Notes under the pieces: generated by a model
Database searches by the model: none
What the model saw: the letters and a program-made list of their open reading frames with translations, nothing else
What the model was told of the DNA's origin: nothing
Assembly (NCBI GenBank): GCA_009841005.1
Contig: VXMR01000081.1
Location: forward strand, 1 to 45,364
Length of the DNA stretch: 45,364 nucleotides
Direction: 5' to 3'
Source: Gemmatimonadales bacterium
GTDB taxonomy: Bacteria > Gemmatimonadota > Gemmatimonadetes > Palauibacterales > Palauibacteraceae
Shown: positions 1 through 7,720 of the stretch, piece after piece
Layout of the letters: the number at the start of each line of letters is the position of its first letter
Position numbering within the stretch: the stretch's first letter is position 1
Translations under genes and position numbers: made by a program

Positions 1-837
1 TTCGAGGGACGGCCGCAGTACCGCACGCGGCCCGGACGGAACTCGGGCTTCGAATGGGCCTCGAATACGGCGCGGCCGGACTACCGCGGCGGGGGTGCGG
101 ACATCAACTACTGGATCTCGCCCGAGCTGGGACCCGACGAGACGGTGCGGGTCGAGATCCTCGACGCGGACGGCGAGGTCATCCGGACCTACGCCAGCGG
201 CGGGGGCGGCAGCGCGGGCCGGGCGGGGGGACCGGCGATGCAGCGCATGGCGCCGCGCGGCGGGACCATGCGAGGCGTCTCGTCGGCGCCGGGCGTGCAC
301 CGGCTGCGCTGGGATCTGCGTTCGCAGGGCGAGGGCCGCGGCGGGCCGATGGTGCCGCCGGGCGAGTACACCGTCCGCCTTTCGGCGGGCGACATGACGG
401 TCGAGGCAGGGCTCGAACTGCGGATCGACCCGCGGGTGGCGGCGGAGGGGGTGACCGTCGCCGACCTCGAGGAGCAGTACCGGTTCAACCTCGCCGTGCG
501 GGAGACGATGGCGGACGCCCGTGAGGTCGCGGACGGCATCGACGGCCTGCGCGATCAGATCGAGGAGGCGCGCGCGGACGCCGGTGGCGGTCGCAACGAG
601 ACGCTCGACGAACTCGCCGCGGAACTCGCCGAACTCGACGCTCGCGTGAACGACGCGGCGGGCAGCTATCCGCGCCCCATGCTCCTGAGCCAGCTCAACT
701 ATCTCGCCGGCATGACCGGGCGGGCCGACCAGGCGCCGGGCGCCGACGCATACGAGCGCCACGAGGAACTGCAGGAGGAGGTTCGTGCGGCGAGCGACCG
801 GTTGCAGATGCTCGTCAGGAGGCTGACCGCAACGTGA
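1..837 (+). CDS. VPS10/sortilin-type BNR-repeat glycosyl hydrolase, C-terminal part only
   Basis: The reading frame is open from the first base, so this is the 3' end of a gene that starts outside the window (about 278 residues visible). I see a beta-sandwich-like segment with a GVHRLRWDLR motif near residues 98-107 and a PPGEYTVRLSAGD motif near 118-130. Both are typical of the FlgD/Ig-like region that follows the sortilin-type propeller in large secreted 'glycosyl hydrolase' proteins of Gemmatimonadota and Acidobacteria. A charged, helical, coiled-coil-like tail follows (residues about 150-230, rich in E, D, R and A). The propeller itself is not in the window, so family assignment rests on the tail. 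The Gly/Ser/Ala stretch around bases 190-260 is probably a loop. Exact substrate unknown. The DUF1295 gene follows after 8 bases and may be co-transcribed. Confidence 0.7.
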   Translation, partial: FEGRPQYRTRPGRNSGFEWASNTARPDYRGGGADINYWISPELGPDETVRVEILDADGEVIRTYASGGGGSAGRAGGPAMQRMAPRGGTMRGVSSAPGVHRLRWDLRSQGEGRGGPMVPPGEYTVRLSAGDMTVEAGLELRIDPRVAAEGVTVADLEEQYRFNLAVRETMADAREVADGIDGLRDQIEEARADAGGGRNETLDELAAELAELDARVNDAAGSYPRPMLLSQLNYLAGMTGRADQAPGADAYERHEELQEEVRAASDRLQMLVRRLTAT

Positions 838-845
838 GATAGCCC

Positions 846-1688
846 ATGTTCGACATAAGTCTCATCGCCCACCCATTGAGGGGTACGGCCTTCGGCACGG
901 CGCTCGACCTGTGCCTGATCCTCGCCGCGCTGGTCTGGCTCCTGGGCGTCGTCACCCGCGAGTTCTCGTGGATCGACCGCCTGTGGTCGATATGCCCGGG
1001 CGCGTACTGCCTCATCGTGGCCTTCGGGACGAACTTCGCGTCGCCCCGCGTGAACCTCATGACGTTCCTCGTCGTGCTCTGGGGCGCGCGTCTGACCTTC
1101 AACTTCGCGCGCAAGGGCGGATACCAGCCGGGCGGCGAGGACTACCGCTGGGCCATCGTCCGGGAGAAGGCGGGGCCGGTGGGCATACAGGTCCTCAACC
1201 TCACGTTCATCAGCTTCGGGCAGATGCTGCTGATCTGGTGGTTCACCTCCCCGGTGCACCAGGCTGCGGTGTGGAGCGAGACGCCGCTCGGATGGCTGGA
1301 TCTCCTGACCGCCGCGGTGTTCCTCGTGCTCTTCGTCGGCGAGGCCGTGGCCGACGAGCAGATGTGGCGCTTTCAGCAGGACAAGAAGCGGCGGATCGCG
1401 GCCGGAGAAGATGTGGCGCAGCCGTTCATGACTTCCGGATTGTTCCGCTATTGCCGCCATCCCAACTTCTTCTGCGAATTGGGCATGTGGTGGGTGTTCT
1501 ACCTGTTCGCCGTCTCCGCCTCGGGTCAATGGCTCCACTGGACGGGCCTCGGCTTCATCCTGCTCACCGCGCTGTTAATTCCGTCGATGCGCCTCACCGA
1601 AACGATCTCCGCGTCGAAATACCCCGGATACCGCGACTACCAGGCCACCACGCCGGCGCTGATCCCCCGACCTGTGTCCAAGGCCTGA
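846..1688 (+). CDS. DUF1295 family integral membrane protein (steroid 5-alpha-reductase-like)
   Basis: A 280-residue inner-membrane protein with at least six hydrophobic segments, beginning at about residue 18. The C-terminal signature CRHPNFFCELGMWWVFYLF (about residues 203-221) is the conserved core of DUF1295 and the related isoprenylcysteine-methyltransferase/steroid-reductase fold, where the His and Asn sit in the cofactor pocket. A KYPGYRDYQ segment near the C-terminus is also characteristic. Family members are thought to reduce or modify lipid-like substrates, but no specific reaction can be assigned. The ATG at 846 is 8 bases after the stop of the preceding gene, which suggests read-through from it. 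The length is normal for the family. The two neighbours do not indicate a function. Confidence 0.88.
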   Translation: MFDISLIAHPLRGTAFGTALDLCLILAALVWLLGVVTREFSWIDRLWSICPGAYCLIVAFGTNFASPRVNLMTFLVVLWGARLTFNFARKGGYQPGGEDYRWAIVREKAGPVGIQVLNLTFISFGQMLLIWWFTSPVHQAAVWSETPLGWLDLLTAAVFLVLFVGEAVADEQMWRFQQDKKRRIAAGEDVAQPFMTSGLFRYCRHPNFFCELGMWWVFYLFAVSASGQWLHWTGLGFILLTALLIPSMRLTETISASKYPGYRDYQATTPALIPRPVSKA

Positions 1689-1705
1689 TGGCCCCAGGGC
1701 CCCGA

Positions 1706-1732
1706 TTGCCACGCTTCCCGCTCTACTAACTT
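1706..1732 (+). promoter_or_regulatory. Candidate promoter/leader remnant upstream of decayed propeller gene
   Basis: TTGCCA (1706-1711) and TAACTT (1727-1732) are spaced 15 bases apart, and TTGATAGTGGAA follows. The same arrangement, TTCCCA-17-TATCTT followed by TTCATAGTCGGAA, lies upstream of the intact paralogue at 2888. The shared leader suggests the decayed gene kept its promoter region while losing its first ~100 codons. The boxes are only weak matches to a sigma-70 consensus. Confidence 0.3.
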
Positions 1733-1737
1733 GATAG

Positions 1738-2801
1738 TGGAATTACCAGGCGATCCGGCACGTGCGGACGATCTCGAGGAAAGGCGAGGGCCCCGGCGAG
1801 CTGGACCGGCCCGAAGGGTTGGCGGTGTTCTCCGACGGGCGCATCGGCGTCATGGACTTCGCGAAGGTCGGGCTTCAGATGTTCGCCCGCGACGGCACGT
1901 TCCTAGAAGGGATCCGGTTCGCGACCGAGGCGGGGATCCCGGGGATTCCGTTTCATGCGATGCCCGACCACAGTGTTGTGACGGCGGAGGTCTTTCGTCG
2001 CTCCTCGAAGGAGGATGGATCCGGCGAGAGCCGGCCCGTAGTGCGCTTCCGTCCCGACGGGAGTGGCGCGTTGTTCCACGCGGCGTGGCGGGGCCCTCCG
2101 CCTGACGACACGCGACTGGAAGACGTGGAGTCCGGAGGAATCTTCATGCAACTGCGCCCGATCCAGGCCTTCCCCCCTCCGCTGGAACTGGGTGTATTCA
2201 GGGATGGCCGGGTCGCCATCGTCGACTCGGTCGGCAACCGGATCAAGATCGTCGGCCCGGAGGGAGAGGAAGGGGAGCAAGTCACCACGCTCGAGCGCCC
2301 GGTAGCTCCCGTCCGGGTAACGGGGCGGGTCCGCGACGCCAAACGTCCGCGGCGGCTGGCGCTGCAGGACTCCGAAGGGCGCTGCAGGACGTGCTCACGG
2401 AGGGCATTGCGATGGTGGTCATCCGCCCACCGAGCGGGGCTTCCGGCCCCCCCCCCGATCCGGCCGCCATGGAAGCGGCCCTGCGCGGAACCTATCGGCG
2501 ACAGATCGAACGCCTGGTCTTCCCCGAGGAGATGCCGGTCATCGAAAGGATCGCCGTGGATTGGAGCGGCCGGATCCGGGTCCAGCGCGCGGCGGTGCCG
2601 GGCGAGAGCGGTCCCAGGGATGTCCTCACCGCGGACGGCCGGTACCTGGGAACGCATGCCCCCGACGGACTGCGCCTCCCGGCCCCCTTCGGGCCGGACG
2701 GACTGCTGGCGTACATCGAGACCGATCCCCTCGGCATCCAGCGCATCCGTGTCATCCGCCTCGCCGGAGATCAGCCGCTGGAGACTCCCGGCACGGAATG
2801 A
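1738..2801 (+). pseudogene. Decayed 6-bladed beta-propeller lipoprotein (5' truncated, frameshifted)
   Basis: The first of three tandem paralogues. Homology to the two intact copies starts abruptly at [14 protein letters not shown] (around base 1762), which corresponds to about residue 97 of the copy at 2888. The signal peptide, lipobox and first blade are missing, and an in-frame TAG at 1735-1737 closes the frame upstream. A GTG at 1762 is the only start offered and has no convincing ribosome site. The frame then breaks at about 2371-2390. Removing 20 bases there joins RRLALQD to VLTEGIAMVVI and restores a full-length match through [19 protein letters not shown] to the normal C-terminus, ending in a TGA at 2799-2801. 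Codon use is otherwise intact, so decay is recent. The split could also be an assembly error, although the missing 5' end argues for a real pseudogene. Confidence 0.85.
2359..2390 (+). repeat. 12-bp direct repeat causing the frameshift (20-bp period)
   Basis: GCGCTGCAGGAC occurs at 2359-2370 and again at 2379-2390, separated by TCCGAAGG. The 20-base period is not a multiple of three, so one extra unit shifts the frame. Deleting 2371-2390 restores the open frame of the propeller gene. This looks like slipped-strand duplication. Confidence 0.85.
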
Positions 2802-2810
2802 CCGAGGACG

Positions 2811-2839
2811 TTCCCACGGGGACGCGCCTCAACTATCTT
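2811..2839 (+). promoter_or_regulatory. Candidate promoter of intact propeller gene
   Basis: TTCCCA (2811-2816) and TATCTT (2834-2839) are separated by 17 bases, starting 10 bases after the stop of the pseudogene and about 50 bases before the ATG at 2888. The element resembles the leader at 1706-1745. The assignment is by pattern only. Confidence 0.35.
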
Positions 2840-2887
2840 CATAGTCGGAACCCCGTCAACTCCCCCCCGCGCAAGGAGAAACAACCG

Positions 2888-4198
2888 ATGCGCCGCTCGC
2901 ACAGCCATACCGTCCACGCCGTACTCGCCCCGGTTCTTCTGTCGGCCGCAGCCTGCGGTGGAGACGGGGGATCCGCGGCCCGCGGGCTCGACAGTCCCGA
3001 CGTCACGATCTCTCCCGCGACGGACACGCTCTTCGCCGTCGGCGTACTGGACGGGGCGGAATGGGAAATGTTCGGCCGGGTCGCGGATGTCGCGTTCGAC
3101 GCGGATGGCACTCTCTTCATCCTCGACAGCGACGCCGGACACGTGGTCGTGATCGATCCCGCGGGAGCATTCGTCCGCACCATCGCCAACAAGGGAGAAG
3201 GACCCGGCGAGCTCCGCTTCCCAGCCAGCCTCATCGTGTTTGGCGACGGACGGATCGGTGTGCGCGACATGGGAAACCGGGGCATCGCGCTCTTCGACCG
3301 CGAGGGAGAGTTTCTCGAGGACGTCGGGATCGATCCGGAGGGTGCCGTCCCCTCTGGACGACTCCGCGCCCTGCCCGATCACAGCCTCATCGCGCCGGCC
3401 CGCCGGATGAGCTTCTCGCCGGAGGGGATCATGGACCGGGAAGAGGGCCGTCCGATCACGCGCTTCCGGCTCGACGGAAGCACGGACCCGTTTCATGAGG
3501 CCTGGGCGCCTCCGCCGCGCGAAACCCGAACCGACGAAGCGGAGGCGGGGAACATCCGTATACAGATGGAGGCCGGAGAGGCCTTTCCGCTGCCGCTGGC
3601 GCTGGGCGTGCTCAGTGACGGCCGCGTCGCGATCGCCGACTCGGTCGGCTACCGCATCAAGCTGCTCGATGCGGCGGGGGGCCGCCTGTCGACCCTTGAG
3701 CGCCCGGTGCCGCCGGTGGCCGTGACGCCCGCGATCGAGGCGGCCGAACGCGAACGTCGTCTCGCAAGCCTCGAGTCCGGTGGAAGCGGTGGAGGCGGCG
3801 GCATCATGACCTTGAGCATCACCGCAGCGGCCGGATCGAGCGGCGGTGGGAACCCCATGGATTCGGAGGGTATGCAGGAGGCCTTGCGCCGGATCCGCGA
3901 GGATCAGATCCGGGATCTGAGGTTCCCGGAGGAGATGCCGGTGATCACGAATCTTGCCGTGGACTGGAGCGACCGCATCTGGGTGCAGCGCTCCGCCCTC
4001 CCCGGCGAGACCGGTACGATCGACATCCTGAGCGCCGACGGGCGGTACTTCGGCTCGCTCCCCACCGACGGCCTGAGAATCCCCAGAGCCTTCGGCCCGG
4101 GTGGCCTGCTCGCCTACGTGGAGCGCGACGACCTCGACATCCAGCGCGTCCTGGTGGTCCGGCTCGTGGCGGACGAACAACTGGAGGGCGCTCGATAG
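2888..4198 (+). CDS. 6-bladed beta-propeller lipoprotein (tandem copy 2)
   Basis: A 436-residue secreted lipoprotein. The ATG at 2888 is preferred over upstream in-frame codons because AAGGAG at 2874-2879 sits 8 bases before it and a signal peptide with an LSAAAC lipobox (Cys about residue 19) follows. The mature part has NHL/YVTN-like blades, including [30 protein letters not shown] and [20 protein letters not shown], typical of the '6-bladed beta-propeller' family. A Gly-rich loop (SGGSGGGGG, about residues 297-305) interrupts a late blade. The role is unknown; these lipoproteins are probably anchored in the outer membrane or periplasm and bind ligand or polysaccharide. It lies between a decayed and an intact paralogue in the same orientation, so the array arose by tandem duplication. 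Confidence 0.88.
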   Translation: MRRSHSHTVHAVLAPVLLSAAACGGDGGSAARGLDSPDVTISPATDTLFAVGVLDGAEWEMFGRVADVAFDADGTLFILDSDAGHVVVIDPAGAFVRTIANKGEGPGELRFPASLIVFGDGRIGVRDMGNRGIALFDREGEFLEDVGIDPEGAVPSGRLRALPDHSLIAPARRMSFSPEGIMDREEGRPITRFRLDGSTDPFHEAWAPPPRETRTDEAEAGNIRIQMEAGEAFPLPLALGVLSDGRVAIADSVGYRIKLLDAAGGRLSTLERPVPPVAVTPAIEAAERERRLASLESGGSGGGGGIMTLSITAAAGSSGGGNPMDSEGMQEALRRIREDQIRDLRFPEEMPVITNLAVDWSDRIWVQRSALPGETGTIDILSADGRYFGSLPTDGLRIPRAFGPGGLLAYVERDDLDIQRVLVVRLVADEQLEGAR

Positions 4199-4296
4199 GC
4201 ATGGGCACGAACGCGCGCGGCGGGCAACCGTGGTCCGGTCTCCACTGTCACAGCCGGTGTCCGGCCGGTCGCCCGCGTCAACCTGGGGAAAACCTC

Positions 4297-5622
4297 ATGC
4301 GCAAGATCCCTTGCCGTACGTACCGCACGCGTCATCTCGCCCTGCTCGCCCTCCCGATTGTGGCCATCGGCTGCGGGGGCGACGCCGGACCGGGCGACGC
4401 GGGGCTCGACAGCCCCGACGTCTCTCTCGCGCCCAGCGTGGAGGAGGTGTACACCGTCGGCGTGATGGACGGGGCCGCGTGGGAGATGTTCGGCAGCGTG
4501 ATGGGCGTCGCCTTCGACGAGGACGGCTCGCTCTTCATCCTCGACAATGACGCCGGCCACATCGTCGTCGTCGGCCCGGGCGGCGAGTTCGAGCGGACGA
4601 TTTCGAACAAAGGCGAGGGGCCCGGAGAACTCAACCAGCCGCTGGGACTCGCCGTGCTCGGTGATCGGCGGATCGCCGTCAACGACATGGGTCGCGGCAT
4701 AAAGGTCTTCAACCGCGATGGCGAATCGCTCCAGGAGGCCGGGTTCACCTTCGAGACCGGGATGCCCGGTGCCGAGATGCACGCCATGCCGGACCACAGC
4801 CTCCTCTCCGCGGGACTCGCCGGCCGATCGCTCACCGCGCTCATGCGAGGGGAGGAAGAAGAGGAGCCCGAAGGCCGGCCCATCGGCCGGTTCCGGCTCG
4901 ACGGCACACAGGAGGAGTTCCACCTGGCCTGGGCGGGACCGCCCGTGGAAGACGCCGAGACGCAGACCGGAAACATGCGGATCATCATGTCGCGGATGGA
5001 GGCGTTTCCCCTTCCCCTGAGCTTCGGCGTGCTTCGGGATGGCCGCGTCGCCCTCGCCGATTCCGTCGGCTACACGGTCAAGATCCTCGATGCCTCGGGG
5101 CAGGTGACGGGCACGCTCGAGCGGCCGATCTCGCCCGTCGCGGTCACCGACGAGATCCGGGACTCGGAGCGCGAGCGCCGGCTCGCCGCTGTGGCGGAAG
5201 GCGGGAGCGGAGGCGGTGGAGGCACCGTCTTCATGACCCGGACGATTTCGGTCAGCGGAAGCACCGGCTCCGGAAGGCCGAGCGGTCCCGATCCGGAGGC
5301 GATGCGCCGCATGAGGGAAGACCGGATCGCGGACATGGTGTTTCCAGATGAGGTGCCGGTCATCTCGAGGCTGGCCGTGGACCGGAGCGACCGCATCTGG
5401 GTCGAGCGCTCGGCCCTGCGGGGAGAACCCGGTCCCACGGACATCCTCACCGCGGACGGGCAGTACTTCGGCACCATCGCTCCGGACGGGGTTCGCATCC
5501 CGGCCGCGTTCGGGCCGGACGGCCTCCTGGCCTACATCGAGCCCGACGAACTCGGCATCCAGCGCGTCCGCGTCGTCCGCCTCGTCGGCGACCAGCCACT
5601 GGAAGCGGCGGAGGGCGGCTGA
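4297..5622 (+). CDS. 6-bladed beta-propeller lipoprotein (tandem copy 3)
   Basis: A 441-residue paralogue of the copy ending at 4198. I chose the ATG at 4297 because it directly begins a lipoprotein signal (basic start, hydrophobic [13 protein letters not shown] with Cys at about residue 25). The ATG at 4201 in the same frame would add a 32-residue non-signal extension. Motifs match copy 2 closely: LDSPDV after the lipobox, [45 protein letters not shown], and a Gly-rich loop near residues 304-312. The C-terminal blade ends in [20 protein letters not shown], which corresponds to the same region in copies 1 and 2. It is convergent with the DoxX gene. Function unknown. The 98-base gap after copy 2 lacks the TATCTT leader, so it may depend on read-through from copy 2. 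Confidence 0.88.
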   Translation: MRKIPCRTYRTRHLALLALPIVAIGCGGDAGPGDAGLDSPDVSLAPSVEEVYTVGVMDGAAWEMFGSVMGVAFDEDGSLFILDNDAGHIVVVGPGGEFERTISNKGEGPGELNQPLGLAVLGDRRIAVNDMGRGIKVFNRDGESLQEAGFTFETGMPGAEMHAMPDHSLLSAGLAGRSLTALMRGEEEEEPEGRPIGRFRLDGTQEEFHLAWAGPPVEDAETQTGNMRIIMSRMEAFPLPLSFGVLRDGRVALADSVGYTVKILDASGQVTGTLERPISPVAVTDEIRDSERERRLAAVAEGGSGGGGGTVFMTRTISVSGSTGSGRPSGPDPEAMRRMREDRIADMVFPDEVPVISRLAVDRSDRIWVERSALRGEPGPTDILTADGQYFGTIAPDGVRIPAAFGPDGLLAYIEPDELGIQRVRVVRLVGDQPLEAAEGG

Positions 5623-5634
5623 CCGAGCGCCGGG

Positions 5635-5976
5635 CTAGCGCGACTTCTTCGCGACGAAGAGCGCGAGCAGCAGAGCCACGGTCGGAACCGCGGCCTGGGG
5701 CACCGTGCCCGCCCGCACGAGCGTGTAGATCGCGCCGGCCATGATCGGCCCCACAACGACCGCCGCCATGAACCGCATCCTGCCGAGCAGGAATCCGACT
5801 CCCGCCAGCGCCTCCACGACGCCGATCAGGTACTGGAACCACGCCGGGTAGCCCCACAGCGCAAACTGGTCGACCATCATCCCGGCGACCTTCATCCCGC
5901 CGTTCAGAAGGAAGAGCAGCGCCAGCAGAATCGACGCCACCTTGACGGCCTTGCCTGCGTTTCCGTTGTTCGCCAC
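5635..5976 (-). CDS. DoxX-like small membrane protein
   Basis: A 113-residue protein with four predicted membrane helices: SILLALLFLLNGGMKVAG, the WFQYLIGVVEALAGVGFLLG region, MAAVVVGPIMAGAIYTL and VPTVALLLALFVA. This pattern, with the NGGMKVAG and EALAGVGFLLGR motifs, is that of DoxX/DoxD-like proteins. They are linked to redox and membrane stress, but this member has no assigned reaction. The start is a GTG at 5976 preceded by GAGGAG, which fits better than any ATG. It is the last gene of a long minus-strand run starting at 14074, 63 bases after the preceding gene. It faces the propeller array tail to tail, with 12 bases between the stops. Confidence 0.8.
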   Translation of the reverse strand: MANNGNAGKAVKVASILLALLFLLNGGMKVAGMMVDQFALWGYPAWFQYLIGVVEALAGVGFLLGRMRFMAAVVVGPIMAGAIYTLVRAGTVPQAAVPTVALLLALFVAKKSR

Positions 5977-6039
5977 TGGAGGCTCCTCGCGTTGGAAGTA
6001 CGTGGTCCGGCCCCGGGCCGATTCCTGAACCTTGGCCGC

Positions 6040-6867
6040 TCATCCGTCGATGGCCAGACCACCTCCCTCGTCGCGAGGATCGGCGAGTTTCCGCCCGAAG
6101 TGCTGCGCGCGCCACGTCGAGCGTTCGCACCGGAGGAAGCAGACCTCTTCCGACTCCGGGTCGGATGGTTGGTCACCCGGCCGCCGGGCGCCGCGGGAAG
6201 AGAGCGAGTCGGTCACCACGTCGGCGGCGGCGAGGCGGAGGCCCAACCAGCTGAAGAGAAGCTCCGGATCCTCCGGCGCCTCCGGCGCGTGGCGGGCCAG
6301 CCACTCGTCCCGGAGCGCCTCCCATTCCAGCCACAGGTTCTCCCCCCAGCCATCGCTCGTGGCGGCAATCACGGTGTCGTGGAGCTCTCCCGGCTCGTGC
6401 TCCCCGGGTCGCTCGTCCCAGTGCAGGAGGCCGGCCAGGAAACCCGCCATGATCCAGTATCGATGCGCGTCTCCGTCGTCCCGGGCACGCCGCGTTTCAT
6501 TCAGGACGCCGAGGATCTGCAGGTAGCCCGCGTCCCAGTCGAACGCATCGCCCGCCGTCTCCTCGCCCCCGGTCCCGTCGTCTTCCGACCGCAGTCTCGA
6601 CTCGACCAGGCTCCGGACCCGGCGCACCGCGTCCAGATCGTCCCTCTCCACCGCATCGGAGATGTCGTCGAACAGTGCCTCCGAGTCCATGCCCGGGAAG
6701 TGGGCGGAGAAGGCGATCCCGCCCGCCTCTCCGAGCCGAAACGTCCCCTGCCGCTCGGCGCCGGATTCATGGGGTTCGGCGGCGGGCACGCGCGCCAGCC
6801 AGAAGATCGCTTCGTCCAGCGCGGTCAGGAGTTCTCCATAGGCGGACCGCTGCCGCTCGGCGTCCAT
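6040..6867 (-). CDS. Hypothetical acidic protein
   Basis: I do not recognise this 275-residue protein. It has no signal peptide or membrane segment and is acidic, rich in Asp, Glu, Arg and Trp. The middle part is predicted mainly helical, with several Trp/His motifs (YWIMAGFLAGLLHWDERPGEHEP, residues roughly 140-160 in part; ENLWLEWEALRDEWLARH, about 175-192). The last 40 residues are basic and low in hydrophobics. It starts 21 bases after the stop of the cyclase gene, so it is almost certainly co-transcribed with it, and that supports it being real. The opposite strand carries a very long open frame here, but that is an antisense artefact of high GC. A cytoplasmic role linked to the amide/peptide operon is possible but unsupported. 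Confidence 0.6.
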   Translation of the reverse strand: MDAERQRSAYGELLTALDEAIFWLARVPAAEPHESGAERQGTFRLGEAGGIAFSAHFPGMDSEALFDDISDAVERDDLDAVRRVRSLVESRLRSEDDGTGGEETAGDAFDWDAGYLQILGVLNETRRARDDGDAHRYWIMAGFLAGLLHWDERPGEHEPGELHDTVIAATSDGWGENLWLEWEALRDEWLARHAPEAPEDPELLFSWLGLRLAAADVVTDSLSSRGARRPGDQPSDPESEEVCFLRCERSTWRAQHFGRKLADPRDEGGGLAIDG

Positions 6868-6888
6868 CGCGGATTCCTCCCCCGCCCG

Positions 6889-7668
6889 CTACGCCGGAGC
6901 CAGCGCGATCACGCGCAGCGGGCTCCCGCTTCCGCCCACGATCTTGAGCGGAGCGGCGATCGCGACGGCGCCCGTCGGGGGCAGCCGGTCGAGGTTGCAC
7001 AGGCTCGCGAGGCCGAACCTCCCCGCCCCGTGCATGATCCCGTGGTTCGGGAACGGCGGATCGAACCCTCCCGCCTGACCCGCGTCGGTGCCGACCGTCT
7101 CCACTCCGACCCCGAGCACCGCGCGGTCGTGGGCCAGCACGGCCGAAGTCTCCTGGTGAAAGCCCGGCGAGTGCGGGCCATCGTCCGACACGTTGAGAAA
7201 CGCCTCCTTCCCCTCCCTCCGGCTCCACCCGGTGCGCAGGAAGACCCAGGCGCCCTCGGGCACGCGTCCGTGCTCCCCCTCCCACGCCTCGAGCCCGGCG
7301 GGAGTGAGCAGGAAGTCCGGATCCGCGTTCACCTCCGCCTCCACGTCGATGACGCACGCCGGCCCGACGAATTTGCGCGGCGGGATCGTGTCCGTCGTCC
7401 CGTCGGGCACGTCCTTCCCCGTCACCCAGTGGATCGGGGCGTCGAAGTGCGTCCCGGTGTGCTCGCCGAGCGTGAGGTTGTTCCAGTACCAGGCCGGCCC
7501 GTCGTCGTCATACCTCGAGATCTGCTCGATCGTCACTCCCTTCGACGGCGCGAATATCGGAGGAAGATCGATGACGACCGTATCGGGGCCGAGAGGGATC
7601 GTGAGGTCCACCACCCGGACGGTGCCCGCGTTCAACTCCTCCACGAGGCGGTTCAGTACGTCCGACAT
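6889..7668 (-). CDS. Cyclase family protein (kynurenine formamidase-like metal hydrolase)
   Basis: A 259-residue member of the Cyclase family (PF04199). The metal-binding signature HTGTHFDAPIHW (about residues 93-104) matches the family's HxGTHxDxPxH. DLTIPLGPDTVVIDLPP near the N-terminus is the usual opening strand. Members hydrolyse N-formyl-kynurenine, cyclic amides or similar amides with Zn2+ or Mn2+. The substrate of this copy cannot be told from sequence. AGGGAG lies about 8 bases before the ATG at 7668. It follows the SSS symporter by 52 bases on the same strand. An uptake system, a peptidase and an asparaginase lie upstream in the same run, so an amide-degrading role is reasonable. 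Confidence 0.88.
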   Translation of the reverse strand: MSDVLNRLVEELNAGTVRVVDLTIPLGPDTVVIDLPPIFAPSKGVTIEQISRYDDDGPAWYWNNLTLGEHTGTHFDAPIHWVTGKDVPDGTTDTIPPRKFVGPACVIDVEAEVNADPDFLLTPAGLEAWEGEHGRVPEGAWVFLRTGWSRREGKEAFLNVSDDGPHSPGFHQETSAVLAHDRAVLGVGVETVGTDAGQAGGFDPPFPNHGIMHGAGRFGLASLCNLDRLPPTGAVAIAAPLKIVGGSGSPLRVIALAPA

Positions 7669-7720
7669 TCGAAATCTCCCTGTGGTTGGTCGACCCGCGG
7701 GCGAGGCTGCGGTCCGCGGA

